Part shown: piece by piece, positions 22,767 to 31,493 of the stretch
How the letters are laid out: every line of letters starts with the position of its first letter
Position numbering within the stretch: the stretch's first letter is position 1
NCBI RefSeq assembly: GCF_025725665.1
Contig: NZ_CP107009.1
Span: 4,402,001 to 4,466,000 of the forward strand
Source of the DNA: Halomonas sp. LR3S48
Lineage (GTDB): Bacteria; Pseudomonadota; Gammaproteobacteria; Pseudomonadales; Halomonadaceae
Length of the DNA stretch: 64,000 nucleotides
Direction of reading: 5' to 3'
Notes under the pieces: model-generated
What the model saw: only the letters and a program-made list of their open reading frames with translations
What the model was told of the DNA's origin: nothing
Database searches by the model: none
Made by a program: the position numbers and the translations under genes

Positions 22767-24698
22767 TTACTGCTTCTTCTGGTCGTCGTTGACTTCTTCG
22801 TACTCGGCGTCGACCACGTCTTCTTCCGGCTTGGCGCCACCCTCCTGGCCTTCGCCACCGCCCTGCTGGGCAGCCTCGGCCTGAGCGGCATACATCTTCT
22901 GCGCCAGGTTGCCGGAGGCCTCGGTCAGCTTGTCCAGCTTGGCCTGGATGTCGTCCTTGTCGTCACCCTTGAGCGCTTCCTCGAGCTCGGAGGCGGCCGT
23001 CTCGATGGCCTGTTTCTCCTCGTCGGTGGCGTGCTCACCGGCTTCCTGGACGGTCTTGCGAGCCGCGTGGACCATGCCGTCGGCCTGGTTGCGCAGGGCT
23101 ACCAGCTCCTCGAACTTCTTGTCTTCGTCGGCATGGGCCTCGGCATCGCGCACCATCTGCTCGATCTCTTCATCGCTGAGGCCGCTGGAGGCCTTGATGA
23201 CGATCGACTGCTCCTTGCCGGTGGCCTTGTCCTTGGCCGAGACGTTGAGAATGCCGTTGGCGTCGAGATCGAAGGCGACCTCGATCTGCGGCACGCCGCG
23301 CGGCGCCGGCGGAATGTCGGCCAGGTCGAAGCGGCCCAGTGACTTGTTGCCGCCGGCCTGCTTGCGCTCGCCCTGCAGCACGTGGATGGTCACGGCCGTC
23401 TGGTTGTCATCCGCGGTCGAGAAGGTCTGGGTCTTCTTGGTCGGGATGGTGGTGTTCTTCTCGATCAGCGGCGTCATCACGCCGCCCAGGGTCTCGATGC
23501 CCAGGGTCAGCGGAGTGACGTCGAGCAGCAGCACGTCCTTGACGTCGCCGCCCAGCACGCCGCCCTGGATCGCCGCACCCACGGCCACGGCCTCGTCCGG
23601 GTTGACGTCCTTGCGCGCTTCCTTGCCGAAGAAGTCGGCGACCTTCTTCTGTACCAGCGGCATGCGGGTCTGGCCGCCGACCAGGATCACGTCGTCGATC
23701 TGGGAGGCAGACAGGCCGGCGTCGGACAGCGCGGTCTTGCACGGCCCCATGGAGCGCTGGACCAGCTCTTCCACCAGCGACTCGAGCTTGGCCCGGGTCA
23801 CCTTCACGTTGAGGTGCTTGGGCCCGGTGTTGTCGGCGGTGATGTAGGGCAGGTTGACGTCGGTCTGCTGGGCGCTGGACAGCTCGATCTTGGCCTTCTC
23901 GGCGGCTTCCTTGAGGCGCTGCATGGCCAGGTTGTCGCCCGAAAGGTCGATGCCGCTGTCGGCCTTGAACTGATCGACCAGATAGTTGATCAGCGCCATG
24001 TCGAAGTCTTCACCACCCAGGAAGGTGTCGCCGTTGGTGGCCAGCACCTCGAACTGGGTCTCGCCGTCGACGTCGGCCACTTCGATGATGGAAATATCGA
24101 AGGTACCGCCGCCCAGGTCGTACACGGCGATGGTCTTGTCGCCGCGCGACTTGTCCATGCCATAGGCCAGCGCCGCCGCGGTGGGCTCGTTGATGATGCG
24201 CTTGACCTCGAGGCCGGCGATACGCCCGGCATCCTTGGTGGCCTGACGCTGGGAGTCGTTGAAGTAGGCCGGCACGGTGATCACCGCTTCGGTGACGGGC
24301 TCACCCAGGTAGTCCTCGGCGGTCTTCTTCATCTTCTTCAGCACTTCGGCGCTGACCTGCGGCGGTGCCAGCTTCTTGCCCTTCACCTCGACCCAGGCGT
24401 CACCGTTGTCGGCCTCGACGATGCCGTAGGGCACCATCTTGATGTCCTTCTGCACCACGTCATCCTTGAAGCGACGACCGATCAGGCGCTTGATCGCGTA
24501 CAGGGTGTTCTGCGGGTTGGTGACCGCCTGGCGCTTGGCCGACTGCCCCACCAGGATCTCGCCATCATCGGTGTAGGCGATGATGGAGGGCGTGGTGCGG
24601 GCGCCTTCGGCGTTCTCGATCACCTTGGCACTGTCGCCGTCGAGCACGGCCACGCAGGAGTTGGTAGTCCCCAGGTCAATACCGATGATGCGTCCCAT
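22767..24698 (-). CDS. dnaK: Chaperone DnaK (Hsp70)
   Basis: DnaK is the ATP-driven Hsp70 chaperone. [18 protein letters not shown] at the N-terminus is the phosphate-1 loop; [25 protein letters not shown] and the substrate-binding segment [13 protein letters not shown] follow in order; the lid is rich in helix and the end carries an EEV motif. Length 643 residues (638 in E. coli). The ATG at 24698 has AGGA upstream. Expressed with grpE and dnaJ, most likely from the heat-shock promoter upstream of grpE. Confidence 0.99.
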   Translation of the reverse strand: MGRIIGIDLGTTNSCVAVLDGDSAKVIENAEGARTTPSIIAYTDDGEILVGQSAKRQAVTNPQNTLYAIKRLIGRRFKDDVVQKDIKMVPYGIVEADNGDAWVEVKGKKLAPPQVSAEVLKKMKKTAEDYLGEPVTEAVITVPAYFNDSQRQATKDAGRIAGLEVKRIINEPTAAALAYGMDKSRGDKTIAVYDLGGGTFDISIIEVADVDGETQFEVLATNGDTFLGGEDFDMALINYLVDQFKADSGIDLSGDNLAMQRLKEAAEKAKIELSSAQQTDVNLPYITADNTGPKHLNVKVTRAKLESLVEELVQRSMGPCKTALSDAGLSASQIDDVILVGGQTRMPLVQKKVADFFGKEARKDVNPDEAVAVGAAIQGGVLGGDVKDVLLLDVTPLTLGIETLGGVMTPLIEKNTTIPTKKTQTFSTADDNQTAVTIHVLQGERKQAGGNKSLGRFDLADIPPAPRGVPQIEVAFDLDANGILNVSAKDKATGKEQSIVIKASSGLSDEEIEQMVRDAEAHADEDKKFEELVALRNQADGMVHAARKTVQEAGEHATDEEKQAIETAASELEEALKGDDKDDIQAKLDKLTEASGNLAQKMYAAQAEAAQQGGGEGQEGGAKPEEDVVDAEYEEVNDDQKKQ

Positions 24699-24820
24699 AG
24701 GAAATCCTCGAAAATTCGTTTGCCTTTGATCCATCTCAGCGGCAGTTGCCGCGGTTGACGTCTATCTGGGGGGCGGGGCAAGAATTTTCAAGCCCCGCCA
24801 CCGTTTTCATCCACTCGAAT

Positions 24821-25450
24821 TCAGCCGGCGGCCTGGCTGACCACCACCATGGCCGGGCGGACGAGGCGGCCGTTGAGCAGATAGCCCTTCTGGATCACTT
24901 CCATGACGCTGTTGGGCTCGAGCTCGGGGTTGGGCACCATGGCCATGGCTTCGTGGTACTGCGGGTCGAACGGTTCGCCAGCGGGGTCGAGCGATTCGAC
25001 GCCGAACTTGGCCAGCACGTCGTGCTGCATCTTCAGCGTCATGGCCACGCCCTCTTTATGAGCCTCGGTGGCATCGTCGCCCATGGCCTCAAGCGCCTTT
25101 TCCAGACTGTCGACCACCGGCAGCAGCTCCTTGACGAAGCGCTCCAAGGCGAACTTGCGCGCCTTCTCGGCCTCCTGCTCGGCACGGCGCCGTACGTTCT
25201 GCGCCTCGGCGGCGGCACGCAGCGCCTGATCCTTGGCGTCAGCCAGGCTCTGCTCGAGTTCCTCCACCTGGGCGGCCAGCATGTCGGCCTCGGGATTGTC
25301 GCTCACCGCCGTCGGCTCCTCGGAGGCAACGCCCTCCTCGTCCCCGGCGACGATGGCATCGTCCAGCTCGCCTTCCATCGGCTCCGGCCGAGCCTCTTCC
25401 TCGCGCCGTTCCAGCTCATCGTCGAGCGGGGTCTGGGGTTCTTTAGCCAT
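24821..25450 (-). CDS. grpE: Nucleotide exchange factor GrpE
   Basis: GrpE releases ADP from DnaK. The 209-residue protein has an acidic N-terminus, a long helix (residues about 70-110: [20 protein letters not shown] onwards) that forms the dimer stalk, the [20 protein letters not shown] region, and the C-terminal beta domain ending VSQAAG. The ATG at 25450 is preceded by AGGAG. It is the first gene of grpE-dnaK-dnaJ and is divergent from recN. Confidence 0.97.
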   Translation of the reverse strand: MAKEPQTPLDDELERREEEARPEPMEGELDDAIVAGDEEGVASEEPTAVSDNPEADMLAAQVEELEQSLADAKDQALRAAAEAQNVRRRAEQEAEKARKFALERFVKELLPVVDSLEKALEAMGDDATEAHKEGVAMTLKMQHDVLAKFGVESLDPAGEPFDPQYHEAMAMVPNPELEPNSVMEVIQKGYLLNGRLVRPAMVVVSQAAG

Positions 25451-25525
25451 GCGTATCTCCTGAAGCGTGGTTCGGCCATGCGGCCGCAACGGGTTCGGTT
25501 GGGAGAAAGTCTCGAATCTGCCGCC

Positions 25526-25554
25526 TATATGGGGGCCCTGTCGGCAATCTCAAG
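25526..25554 (-). promoter_or_regulatory. Sigma-32 heat-shock promoter of grpE
   Basis: On the minus strand CTTGAGA (25548-25554) is followed after 13 bp by CCCCATATA (25526-25534), nearly identical to the RpoH consensus CTTGAAA / CCCCATnTA. It lies 76 bp upstream of the grpE ATG. Confidence 0.85.
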
Positions 25555-25585
25555 AGAGTGGAAGCGTTGATGTACCCTGCGTGCG

Positions 25586-25641
25586 TTGAGAGAGTGCCTC
25601 GACTACTGTATAAAAACGCAATAATGTGTATGGATATCCAG
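25586..25641 (+). promoter_or_regulatory. recN promoter with LexA-like boxes
   Basis: TTGAGA (25586-25591), a 17-bp spacer and TATAAA (25609-25614) form a strong sigma-70 promoter. TACTGTATAAAAACGCAATA (25604-25623) overlaps the -10 and matches the left half and core of the SOS box; a weaker copy, GTGTATGGATATCCAG, lies at 25626-25641. Tandem LexA sites are usual for recN. Confidence 0.7.
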
Positions 25642-25668
25642 CCCTTTTGCCGGCCGCCGGGAGGTCCC

Positions 25669-27345
25669 ATGCTGATTCAGCTCGCCATTCGCGATTACGC
25701 CATCGTCGATAGCCTCGACCTGGAACTTGCCGGCGGCATGACGGCCATCACCGGCGAGACCGGTGCCGGCAAGTCGATCCTGCTCGGCGCACTGGGGTTG
25801 TGCCTGGGCGAACGTGCCGATGCCGGCAGCGTGCGTCACGGCTGCGAACGCGCCGACCTCTCGGCGCGCTTCGACATCGCCAGCCTGCCGGCCGCCCGCG
25901 CCTGGCTCGCGGAACGCGAACTTCCCGCCGATGACTGCCTGCTTCGCCGCGTGGTAACGGTCAATGGCCGCTCCAAGGCGTGGATCAACGGCCAGCCGGC
26001 CACCGTGGCCGATCTCAAGGCGCTGGGCGAACGCCTGGTCGAGATCCACGGCCAGCACGCTCATCAACTGCTGCTGCGCGAGGAGACTCACCTGCGCCTG
26101 CTCGACGACTTCGCCGGCAACCGTGGCGCCGTGGGCGAGTTGACCGAGACCTTTCGCCGCTGGCAAGCAGCTCGGCGCCGTCTGAAACAGCTGACCGAGA
26201 GCGGCGACGAGTTGCAGGCGCGCCGCCAGTTGCTGCGTTACCAGGTCGAGGAGCTCGATCTCCTGGCATTGGGCGAGGAAGAACTCGCCACTTTGGAGCA
26301 CGAACAGGAGCAGCTCGCTCACGCCGAGGAGACGCTACGCGAGGCGCAGGTGGCGGCCGAATGCTGCGATGGCGACGAAGGCGGCGTGCTGTCACTGCTC
26401 AACCAGGCCACGCAGCGGCTCGACCCGCTGCCGGGAAGCGACCGCGGCACGTTGGCCGAGGTACTGGCCATGCTTGGCGAGGCGCGCATCCAGGTCGAGG
26501 AGGCCGTACGCGAACTCAACCGCTTCGCCGATACCACCGAGCTGGACCCCGAGAGGCTGGCCTGGGTGGAGTCGCGCCTCAGCGAGGTCCACCGCATCGC
26601 GCGCAAGCATCACGTGATGCCGGAGGAGCTGCCCGCACTTCATCAGCGGCTGCAATCCGAACTGGAGAGCCTCGAAGGCGGCGAGCACGACCTCGAGGCG
26701 CTGCGCGGCGAGGTCGAGGCACTGCGCGATGCCTGGCGCGAACAGGCGCGCGCGGTCGGCGAGGCTCGCCGCCAGGCGGCGGGAAAGTTCGGCAAGGCGG
26801 TACAGGAGCAGCTCGCCTTCCTGGCCATGGGCAAGGCGCGCTTCGAGGTGGAAGTCGAGGCCCGACAGTCACCGCAGCCGGACGGCATGGAGGAGGTACG
26901 CTTCCTGATCAGCGCCAATCCCGGCCAGCCGCCGCGCCCGCTGGCCAAGGTCGCTTCCGGCGGCGAGCTGTCGCGTATCAGCCTGGCGATCCAGGTAGTG
27001 GCGGCACGCCACTCGACCATCCCCAGCCTGGTGTTCGACGAAGTGGACGTGGGCATCTCCGGCGCCACCGCTGAAATCGTCGGCCAGCTGTTGCGTCGAC
27101 TGGGCGACAATGGTCAGGTCATGACCGTGACCCACCTGCCCCAGGTGGCGGCCCAGGCGCATCACCACCTGCACATCGAGAAACAGGCCAAGCGCAATGC
27201 CACTCTGACGCGCATGGCGCTGCTCGACGAAGCCGGTCGGGTCAGCGAGCTGGCGCGCATGCTCGGGGGGGTCAATCTTTCCGATCGCACCCTGGCCCAT
27301 GCCCGGGAAATGCTCGATGCCAGCCAACTGGGTGCCTCGCACTAG
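25669..27345 (+). CDS. recN: DNA repair protein RecN
   Basis: RecN is an SMC-like ATPase that gathers broken DNA ends during recombinational repair. The 558-residue product has Walker A ITGETGAGKSILLGAL near residue 30, a long coiled coil, the ABC signature LAKVASGGELSRISLAIQ and Walker B LVFDEVDVGISGATAE near the C-terminus, then VMTVTHLPQVAAQAHHH. The ATG at 25669 begins MLIQLAIRDYAIVD, the conserved start, with GGGAGG upstream. Induction by DNA damage is expected from the promoter. Confidence 0.97.
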   Translation: MLIQLAIRDYAIVDSLDLELAGGMTAITGETGAGKSILLGALGLCLGERADAGSVRHGCERADLSARFDIASLPAARAWLAERELPADDCLLRRVVTVNGRSKAWINGQPATVADLKALGERLVEIHGQHAHQLLLREETHLRLLDDFAGNRGAVGELTETFRRWQAARRRLKQLTESGDELQARRQLLRYQVEELDLLALGEEELATLEHEQEQLAHAEETLREAQVAAECCDGDEGGVLSLLNQATQRLDPLPGSDRGTLAEVLAMLGEARIQVEEAVRELNRFADTTELDPERLAWVESRLSEVHRIARKHHVMPEELPALHQRLQSELESLEGGEHDLEALRGEVEALRDAWREQARAVGEARRQAAGKFGKAVQEQLAFLAMGKARFEVEVEARQSPQPDGMEEVRFLISANPGQPPRPLAKVASGGELSRISLAIQVVAARHSTIPSLVFDEVDVGISGATAEIVGQLLRRLGDNGQVMTVTHLPQVAAQAHHHLHIEKQAKRNATLTRMALLDEAGRVSELARMLGGVNLSDRTLAHAREMLDASQLGASH

Positions 27346-27374
27346 GGCCCGCCGAAGGGAATACACCGCTACGC

Positions 27375-27405
27375 AAACGGCCCCGATCGTGGATCGGGGC
27401 CGTTT
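27375..27405. terminator. Terminator shared by recN and fur
   Basis: AAACGGCCCCGATC / GATCGGGGCCGTTT is a 14-bp perfect stem with a 3-nt loop, between two convergent genes. The T tract is short on both strands, but the stem is very stable. Confidence 0.8.
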
Positions 27406-27431
27406 CGTATCGCCGGGCAGGAAGTAAGAGC

Positions 27432-27878
27432 TTACTTGCGAGTCGAACCGTCCTGACGCGTGGTATTGGAACCGCGCGGACGCACGTAGAGCACCAAGGC
27501 ATGATCGACGAGCTCGAAGCCGTGCTCCTCGGCGATCTCCCGCTGGCGGCGCTCGATGGTCTCGTCGAAGAATTCGATGATCTCGCCGCTGTCGAGGCAC
27601 ACCATGTGGTCGTGGTGCTCCTCCTGGGAGATCTCGAACACGGCATGGCCGCCATCGAAGTTGTGGCGGATCACCAGGCCTGCCGACTCGAACTGGGTCA
27701 GCACGCGATAGACGGTGGCCAAGCCAACGTCCTCCCCGGCTTCCAGCAGGGTCTTGTAGACATCCTCGGCGCTCAGGTGGTGCTGACCCGTGGCATTCTC
27801 GAGGATCTGCAGGATCTTCACTCGGGGCAAGGTGACCTTGAGGCCCGCCTTGCGCAGTTCATGGTTCTGGTCGGCCAT
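27432..27878 (-). CDS. fur: Ferric uptake regulator Fur
   Basis: Fur represses iron uptake genes when bound to ferrous iron. The 148-residue product has the winged-helix segment LKVTLPRVKILQILE ... LATVYRVLTQFE and the metal site HHDHMVCLDSGEIIEF. Length equals E. coli Fur. The ATG at 27878 opens MADQNHELRKAGL; longer in-frame extension upstream belongs to the opposite strand. It is divergent from bamE, a conserved gammaproteobacterial pairing. Confidence 0.98.
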   Translation of the reverse strand: MADQNHELRKAGLKVTLPRVKILQILENATGQHHLSAEDVYKTLLEAGEDVGLATVYRVLTQFESAGLVIRHNFDGGHAVFEISQEEHHDHMVCLDSGEIIEFFDETIERRQREIAEEHGFELVDHALVLYVRPRGSNTTRQDGSTRK

Positions 27879-27950
27879 GTTCGCTCTTCGCAGTATCAGG
27901 TAGGGTCGGGTATGATCGACCGAATCCACGATAGTGAAGAACGGACACAA

Positions 27951-28436
27951 ATGCAAAAGCTGATCAAAACCCTCCCCCTCGTCATCGCCCTGACCGTGGT
28001 CAGCGGCTGTGTCTACAAGCGTGACCTCCCCCAGGGCAACTACATCACCGAGGGCATGGTCCAGCAGCTCCAGCCCGGCTTGAGCCGCGCCCAGGTCGTC
28101 GACCTGCTGGGCAGGCCGCTGCTGGAAGCGCCCTTCGATGCCAATCAGTGGGATTACGTGTTCCGCCTCGACGAGGCCTACGGCGGCGTGCAGCAGCGGC
28201 GGCTGACGCTGACCTTCGACGGCGAGCGTCTGGTCAACATCCAGCAGGAAGGTAATTTCGCCGAGGACATCGAACTGCGCGCGCAGGACGACATCGGCCC
28301 GGCGGCCGAGGGTTCCGACCCCGCCGGCATGATGCCCCAGAGCCAGCCCGAAGCGGTACCGGAGCGTGCGCCTGACGCCGGCGGCACGTTGCCGCAAGGC
28401 GGCGAGCCGGCGTCGACCGAACCGCTCGTTCGCTAG
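27951..28436 (+). CDS. bamE: Outer membrane assembly lipoprotein BamE
   Basis: BamE (SmpA/OmlA) is a small lipoprotein of the BAM complex that inserts beta-barrel proteins. The 161-residue precursor has a signal peptide with a lipobox ending VVSGC, so the mature lipoprotein starts at that Cys. The fold's repeat shows in GMVQQLQPGLSRAQVVDLLG and WDYVFRLDEAYGG. After about residue 110 there is a proline- and glutamine-rich extension not found in E. coli BamE (113 residues). TATGAT at 27911-27916 is a plausible -10. Confidence 0.95.
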   Translation: MQKLIKTLPLVIALTVVSGCVYKRDLPQGNYITEGMVQQLQPGLSRAQVVDLLGRPLLEAPFDANQWDYVFRLDEAYGGVQQRRLTLTFDGERLVNIQQEGNFAEDIELRAQDDIGPAAEGSDPAGMMPQSQPEAVPERAPDAGGTLPQGGEPASTEPLVR

Positions 28437-28450
28437 CCCAGCGCGCTTCG

Positions 28451-28747
28451 CTAGCGCCCGGCACGCTCTGCGCGCCGGGCTCGTTCCGCCTTGGGGTCGA
28501 TTTCGAGCGGACGATAGACCTCGACCCGGTCGCCGTCGCGCAGGCGGTGGTCATCGGGGTCGCGCAGCAGCTTGCCGAAGATGCCCAGGTCCGCCTCGGC
28601 AAAAGTCGCGGCTGGAACTTCGGGGAACAGCCTGTCCAGCTCGGCCAGGGCGACGGCTTGTCGCGCCGTGGTACCCACCGGTACCTCGAGCGCGACGATG
28701 CGCTGCTTGTCCGGCAGGGCAAAGGCAACTTCCACCGCGAGCTCCAT
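28451..28747 (-). CDS. rnfH: RnfH family ubiquitin-like protein
   Basis: RnfH is a small beta-grasp protein of unclear role, often paired with ratA. The 98-residue product opens MELAVEVAFALPDKQRIVAL, has the LGIFGKLLRDPDDHRLRDGD loop, and ends VEVYRPLEIDPKAERARR, all typical. It starts one base after the ratA stop, so the two are cotranscribed, and it converges on bamE with a 14-bp gap. Confidence 0.93.
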   Translation of the reverse strand: MELAVEVAFALPDKQRIVALEVPVGTTARQAVALAELDRLFPEVPAATFAEADLGIFGKLLRDPDDHRLRDGDRVEVYRPLEIDPKAERARRAERAGR

Positions 28748-28748
28748 G

Positions 28749-29183
28749 TCAGCGCCCGTACAGCTCGTCGGCGCGCCGTGTGAAGGAGTCGACCAGTTGG
28801 CCGGCCACCTGCTGGAACAACTTGCCGAAAGCCATGCCCAGCAGGCGGTTGGCAAATTCGAACTCCAGCTCCAGGCACACCTTGCAGGCGCCTTCGCCCA
28901 TCGGCAGGAACAGCCAGCGCCCACGCAGGCGCTTGAAAGGACCGCTGACCAGCGACATCTCGATGCGCTCGGGTTCGATCAGGTCGTTGCGAGTGGTGAA
29001 GCTCTGCTCGAGACCCGCCCGGCCCAGGGTCATCTCACCGATCAGGTGCGACTCGTCGCGCTCGAGCAGCCGCGCCCGCCGACAGCCCGGCAGGAACTCC
29101 GGATAGCGCTCGAAGTCATTGACCAGTTCGAACATGTCCCGAGGGGTGTGCCGCACCAGGGCGGACCGATTGACCATTGGCAT
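28749..29183 (-). CDS. ratA: RatA family START/SRPBCC protein (COQ10-like)
   Basis: The 144-residue product is a START-like lipid-binding fold. MFELVNDFERYPEFLPGC is the family signature near the N-terminus; later segments include FTTRNDLIEPERIEMSLVSGPFKRL and LEFEFANRLLGMAFG. E. coli RatA was described as blocking 70S formation; relatives bind ubiquinone (COQ10). Which role applies cannot be told. The ATG at 29183 has GGAGAG upstream. It is divergent from smpB, the conserved layout. Confidence 0.93.
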   Translation of the reverse strand: MPMVNRSALVRHTPRDMFELVNDFERYPEFLPGCRRARLLERDESHLIGEMTLGRAGLEQSFTTRNDLIEPERIEMSLVSGPFKRLRGRWLFLPMGEGACKVCLELEFEFANRLLGMAFGKLFQQVAGQLVDSFTRRADELYGR

Positions 29184-29312
29184 TGAGCTCTCCGCTGACT
29201 TCACAGTGCCCAGGGCGTATCATGAGCGGTTATTTCACGCCTTGAATGGTACCACGCTTCCCCCCACATCGAAGGGGACGTCGCCATCGGCAGAACATTG
29301 ACACGAGGTTCC

Positions 29313-29804
29313 ATGGCCAACAAGAAAGGCAAGGGCAAGGGCCCCGGCAGCAGCATGATCGCCCAGAACAAGAAGGCTCGCTTCGAATACCACATCGACG
29401 AGACCTTCGAGGCCGGCCTGGTGCTGGCCGGCTGGGAGGTGAAGAGCCTGCGCGCCGGCAAGGCCCAGCTCACCGATACCTACATCCTGATCAAGGACGG
29501 CGAGGCCTGGCTGCTGGGCAGCCACATCACGCCGCTGAATACCGCCAGCACCCACGAGATCGCCGACCCGTCCCGCACGCGCAAGCTGCTGCTGCATCGC
29601 AAGGAGATCGCCAGGATCTTCTCGCGCTCCCAGGAGAAGGGGCACACCTGCGTGCCGCTCAAGCTCTACTGGAAGGGCAACAAGGTGAAGTGCGAGCTGG
29701 CGCTGGTAACGGGCAAGAAGCTGCACGACAAACGGGCTACCGAGAAGGACCGCGATTGGCAGCGGCAGAAAGGGCGTATCATGCGGGAACACACCAAGGC
29801 CTGA
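29313..29804 (+). CDS. smpB: SsrA-binding protein SmpB
   Basis: SmpB delivers tmRNA to stalled ribosomes. The 163-residue protein has [20 protein letters not shown], the [17 protein letters not shown] strand, and the basic C-terminal tail ([15 protein letters not shown] ... [10 protein letters not shown]) that mimics the anticodon arm. Start at [10 protein letters not shown]; a longer in-frame extension of five codons is possible. It lies 122 bp upstream of ssrA, with which it acts. Confidence 0.97.
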   Translation: MANKKGKGKGPGSSMIAQNKKARFEYHIDETFEAGLVLAGWEVKSLRAGKAQLTDTYILIKDGEAWLLGSHITPLNTASTHEIADPSRTRKLLLHRKEIARIFSRSQEKGHTCVPLKLYWKGNKVKCELALVTGKKLHDKRATEKDRDWQRQKGRIMREHTKA

Positions 29805-29926
29805 GGTGTCATATGATGTGCCACGTCAGGTGGCTCCCCGGAATCGGCAAGAATCGGGGAAACGATGGAACCAACCCATCCAACAGGTGTCATAGTGTTA
29901 CCCATGCTGGTAAGATGGGTCGTTAC

Positions 29927-30306
29927 GGGGGCGACATGGCTTCGACGCCGGTGACAACCTCCTAGGTGCATGCCGAGAGCGTGATGTATCTCGTAAATCC
30001 AACATCACGACTAAATAGTCGCAAACGACGACAACTACGCTCAGGGCGCGCTGGCAGCTTAATAGCTGTTAGCTTCTAGTCCGGCCCCAAAGCGATGTGC
30101 CCATTCATCGCGGAGGGGATATGAGCCAAGAATGATGGGATCGCGGTTGGTGGTGTCCTCTCGCCAATCGCTAAATCTTAGAGGAATCGCGTAGCTGGAT
30201 CCTGCCCGTTGGAGCCAGATGCGTTAAACCAAAAAACGGACCTAAGCATGTAGAGCCGAAGAGCGAGTGCCGGCGGACGCGGGTTCGATCCCCGCCGCCT
30301 CCACCA
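29927..30306 (+). ncRNA. ssrA: Transfer-messenger RNA (tmRNA)
   Basis: The 380-nt RNA starts GGGGGCGACATGGCTTCGAC and ends in a tRNA-like arm (GGGTTCGATCCCCGCCGCCT then CCACCA), whose acceptor pairs with the 5' end (GGGGGCG / CGCCTCC). The resume codon is GCA at 30021 and the tag reads ANDDNYAQGALAA, stopped by TAATAG at 30060. Position after smpB supports the call. Confidence 0.98.
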
Positions 30307-30314
30307 ATCAAGCG

Positions 30315-30343
30315 AAAAAAGCACCTCCTTGAGGTGCTTTTTT
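30315..30343. terminator. Terminator after ssrA
   Basis: GCACCTC / GAGGTGC (7 bp, CTT loop) flanked by AAAAAA and TTTTTT. It can serve ssrA on the plus strand and the Crp/Fnr gene on the minus strand. Confidence 0.9.
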
Positions 30344-30397
30344 CGTTTCTGCGATTCTGCTGCGACCAGCAAGCGGGTTCGGTCAGAGGCCGCGCCG

Positions 30398-31141
30398 CTA
30401 GGCGAAGCTCTGGAAGACAGGCGGCAAGGCTTCGTCGATATAGGTGTCGTTGAACTCGACCAGCCGAGCCAGTGCCGCCGGATCGGGCAACGTCACGTGC
30501 TGACGGTCGCGCACGACCAGCTCCTCGTCGCGCAACATGGAGAAGGTCCGACTCACGTGCACCGCACTCAGCCCCAGCGCATCGCCGACCTGCTCCTGCG
30601 ACAGCGGCATGAAGAAGCCGTTGTCCTCCACGGCGCCGATCCGCTTGAGGCGCAGGTAGAGCTCGTAGAGAAAGTGGGCCAGCCGCTCGTGGGCGGCATA
30701 GCGTCCAAGGTAGACCAGCCGCTCGGTGAGTATCGCCTGCTGGCGCACCGCCATGGCGATGATACCGGCAGCCAGGGCCGGCGAGCGTCCGAAGAGCTCG
30801 AACAGCTGCTGATACGCGAACGGGCTGATCATGCCATCGTTGATCATCGCCACGCCTGCCAGCCGCCTGGAGAAGCCGAAATCGCGCATGCCGATGATAT
30901 CGCCGGGCAGGTAGACCTTGAGGATCTGCATCGAACCATTGCCAAGATTACGATAGGAGTAGGCCCAGCCCTCCTTGATCACGCAGAAGAGGTCCACATC
31001 CGCACTCTCCTGCCACAGCACTTCCCCGGCCGACACGCGCCTTGAATTGAGCTCGAGGCCCAGCAACAGGGCCTTGTCTTCAGCCGTCAGCGCTCCGTGA
31101 CGGTCAAGTCCCTGCATCACTACACTGTCGAGTAGGGTCAC
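30398..31141 (-). CDS. Crp/Fnr family transcriptional regulator
   Basis: A 247-residue regulator with an N-terminal cyclic-nucleotide-binding-type beta barrel (VSAGEVLWQESADVDLFCVIKEGWA ... VYLPGDIIGM) and a C-terminal Crp-type helix-turn-helix (LSQEQVGDALGLSAVHVSRTFSMLRDEEL). There is no N-terminal cysteine cluster as in Fnr, so the signal is not an iron-sulfur cluster of that kind. The start is a GTG with GGAGAGG upstream; an ATG eight codons later is an alternative. It is divergent from the carboxynorspermidine genes and may control them. Confidence 0.9.
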   Translation of the reverse strand: MTLLDSVVMQGLDRHGALTAEDKALLLGLELNSRRVSAGEVLWQESADVDLFCVIKEGWAYSYRNLGNGSMQILKVYLPGDIIGMRDFGFSRRLAGVAMINDGMISPFAYQQLFELFGRSPALAAGIIAMAVRQQAILTERLVYLGRYAAHERLAHFLYELYLRLKRIGAVEDNGFFMPLSQEQVGDALGLSAVHVSRTFSMLRDEELVVRDRQHVTLPDPAALARLVEFNDTYIDEALPPVFQSFA

Positions 31142-31493
31142 ACTTGCCTCTCCGGCTTGTGGTTAGGTCGCGACATACTAAAACACAAGCTTATATAGAC
31201 ATTCATAACGCAGGTTATCGACGCTCGAGAATGATTGAACGCCCCCCGAGCGAGGCCGTCGTGCCGGCATCGGAGCCGCTTGGCCAGAAGCACCGCTGCA
31301 ACTCCGTCGCCCCCTGCTTTGGTCTAACGACTCATCACAAAATCACTTGCCCCTGGCTTCACGGGAAGCCATCATCTGCGCGCAAGCGATGCAAGACCGG
31401 GGTGGCATCGGGCACGGGCATGACGAGATGGCCGAAAATCCGATAAGACCCTACCCTTTCATAGACATTCCCCGATCTGGATTCGAGAGGCCC
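31142..31493. promoter_or_regulatory. 352-bp divergent control region
   Basis: This gap holds the promoters of the Crp/Fnr gene and of the carboxynorspermidine pair. The sequence ATAGACATTC occurs twice, near 31194 (after TTAT) and near 31461 (after TTTC), both in the same orientation and each near one end. No clear FNR or CRP half-site pair, riboswitch or small gene was seen. Confidence 0.4.

Noticed and set aside
27432..28397. 321-residue minus-strand protein extending fur
   Set aside because: The part before MADQNHELRK runs opposite bamE and has no Fur-like sequence; Fur is 148 residues.
30240..30306. A separate tRNA gene
   Set aside because: The TTCGATC arm and CCA end belong to the tmRNA, whose 5' end pairs with it.
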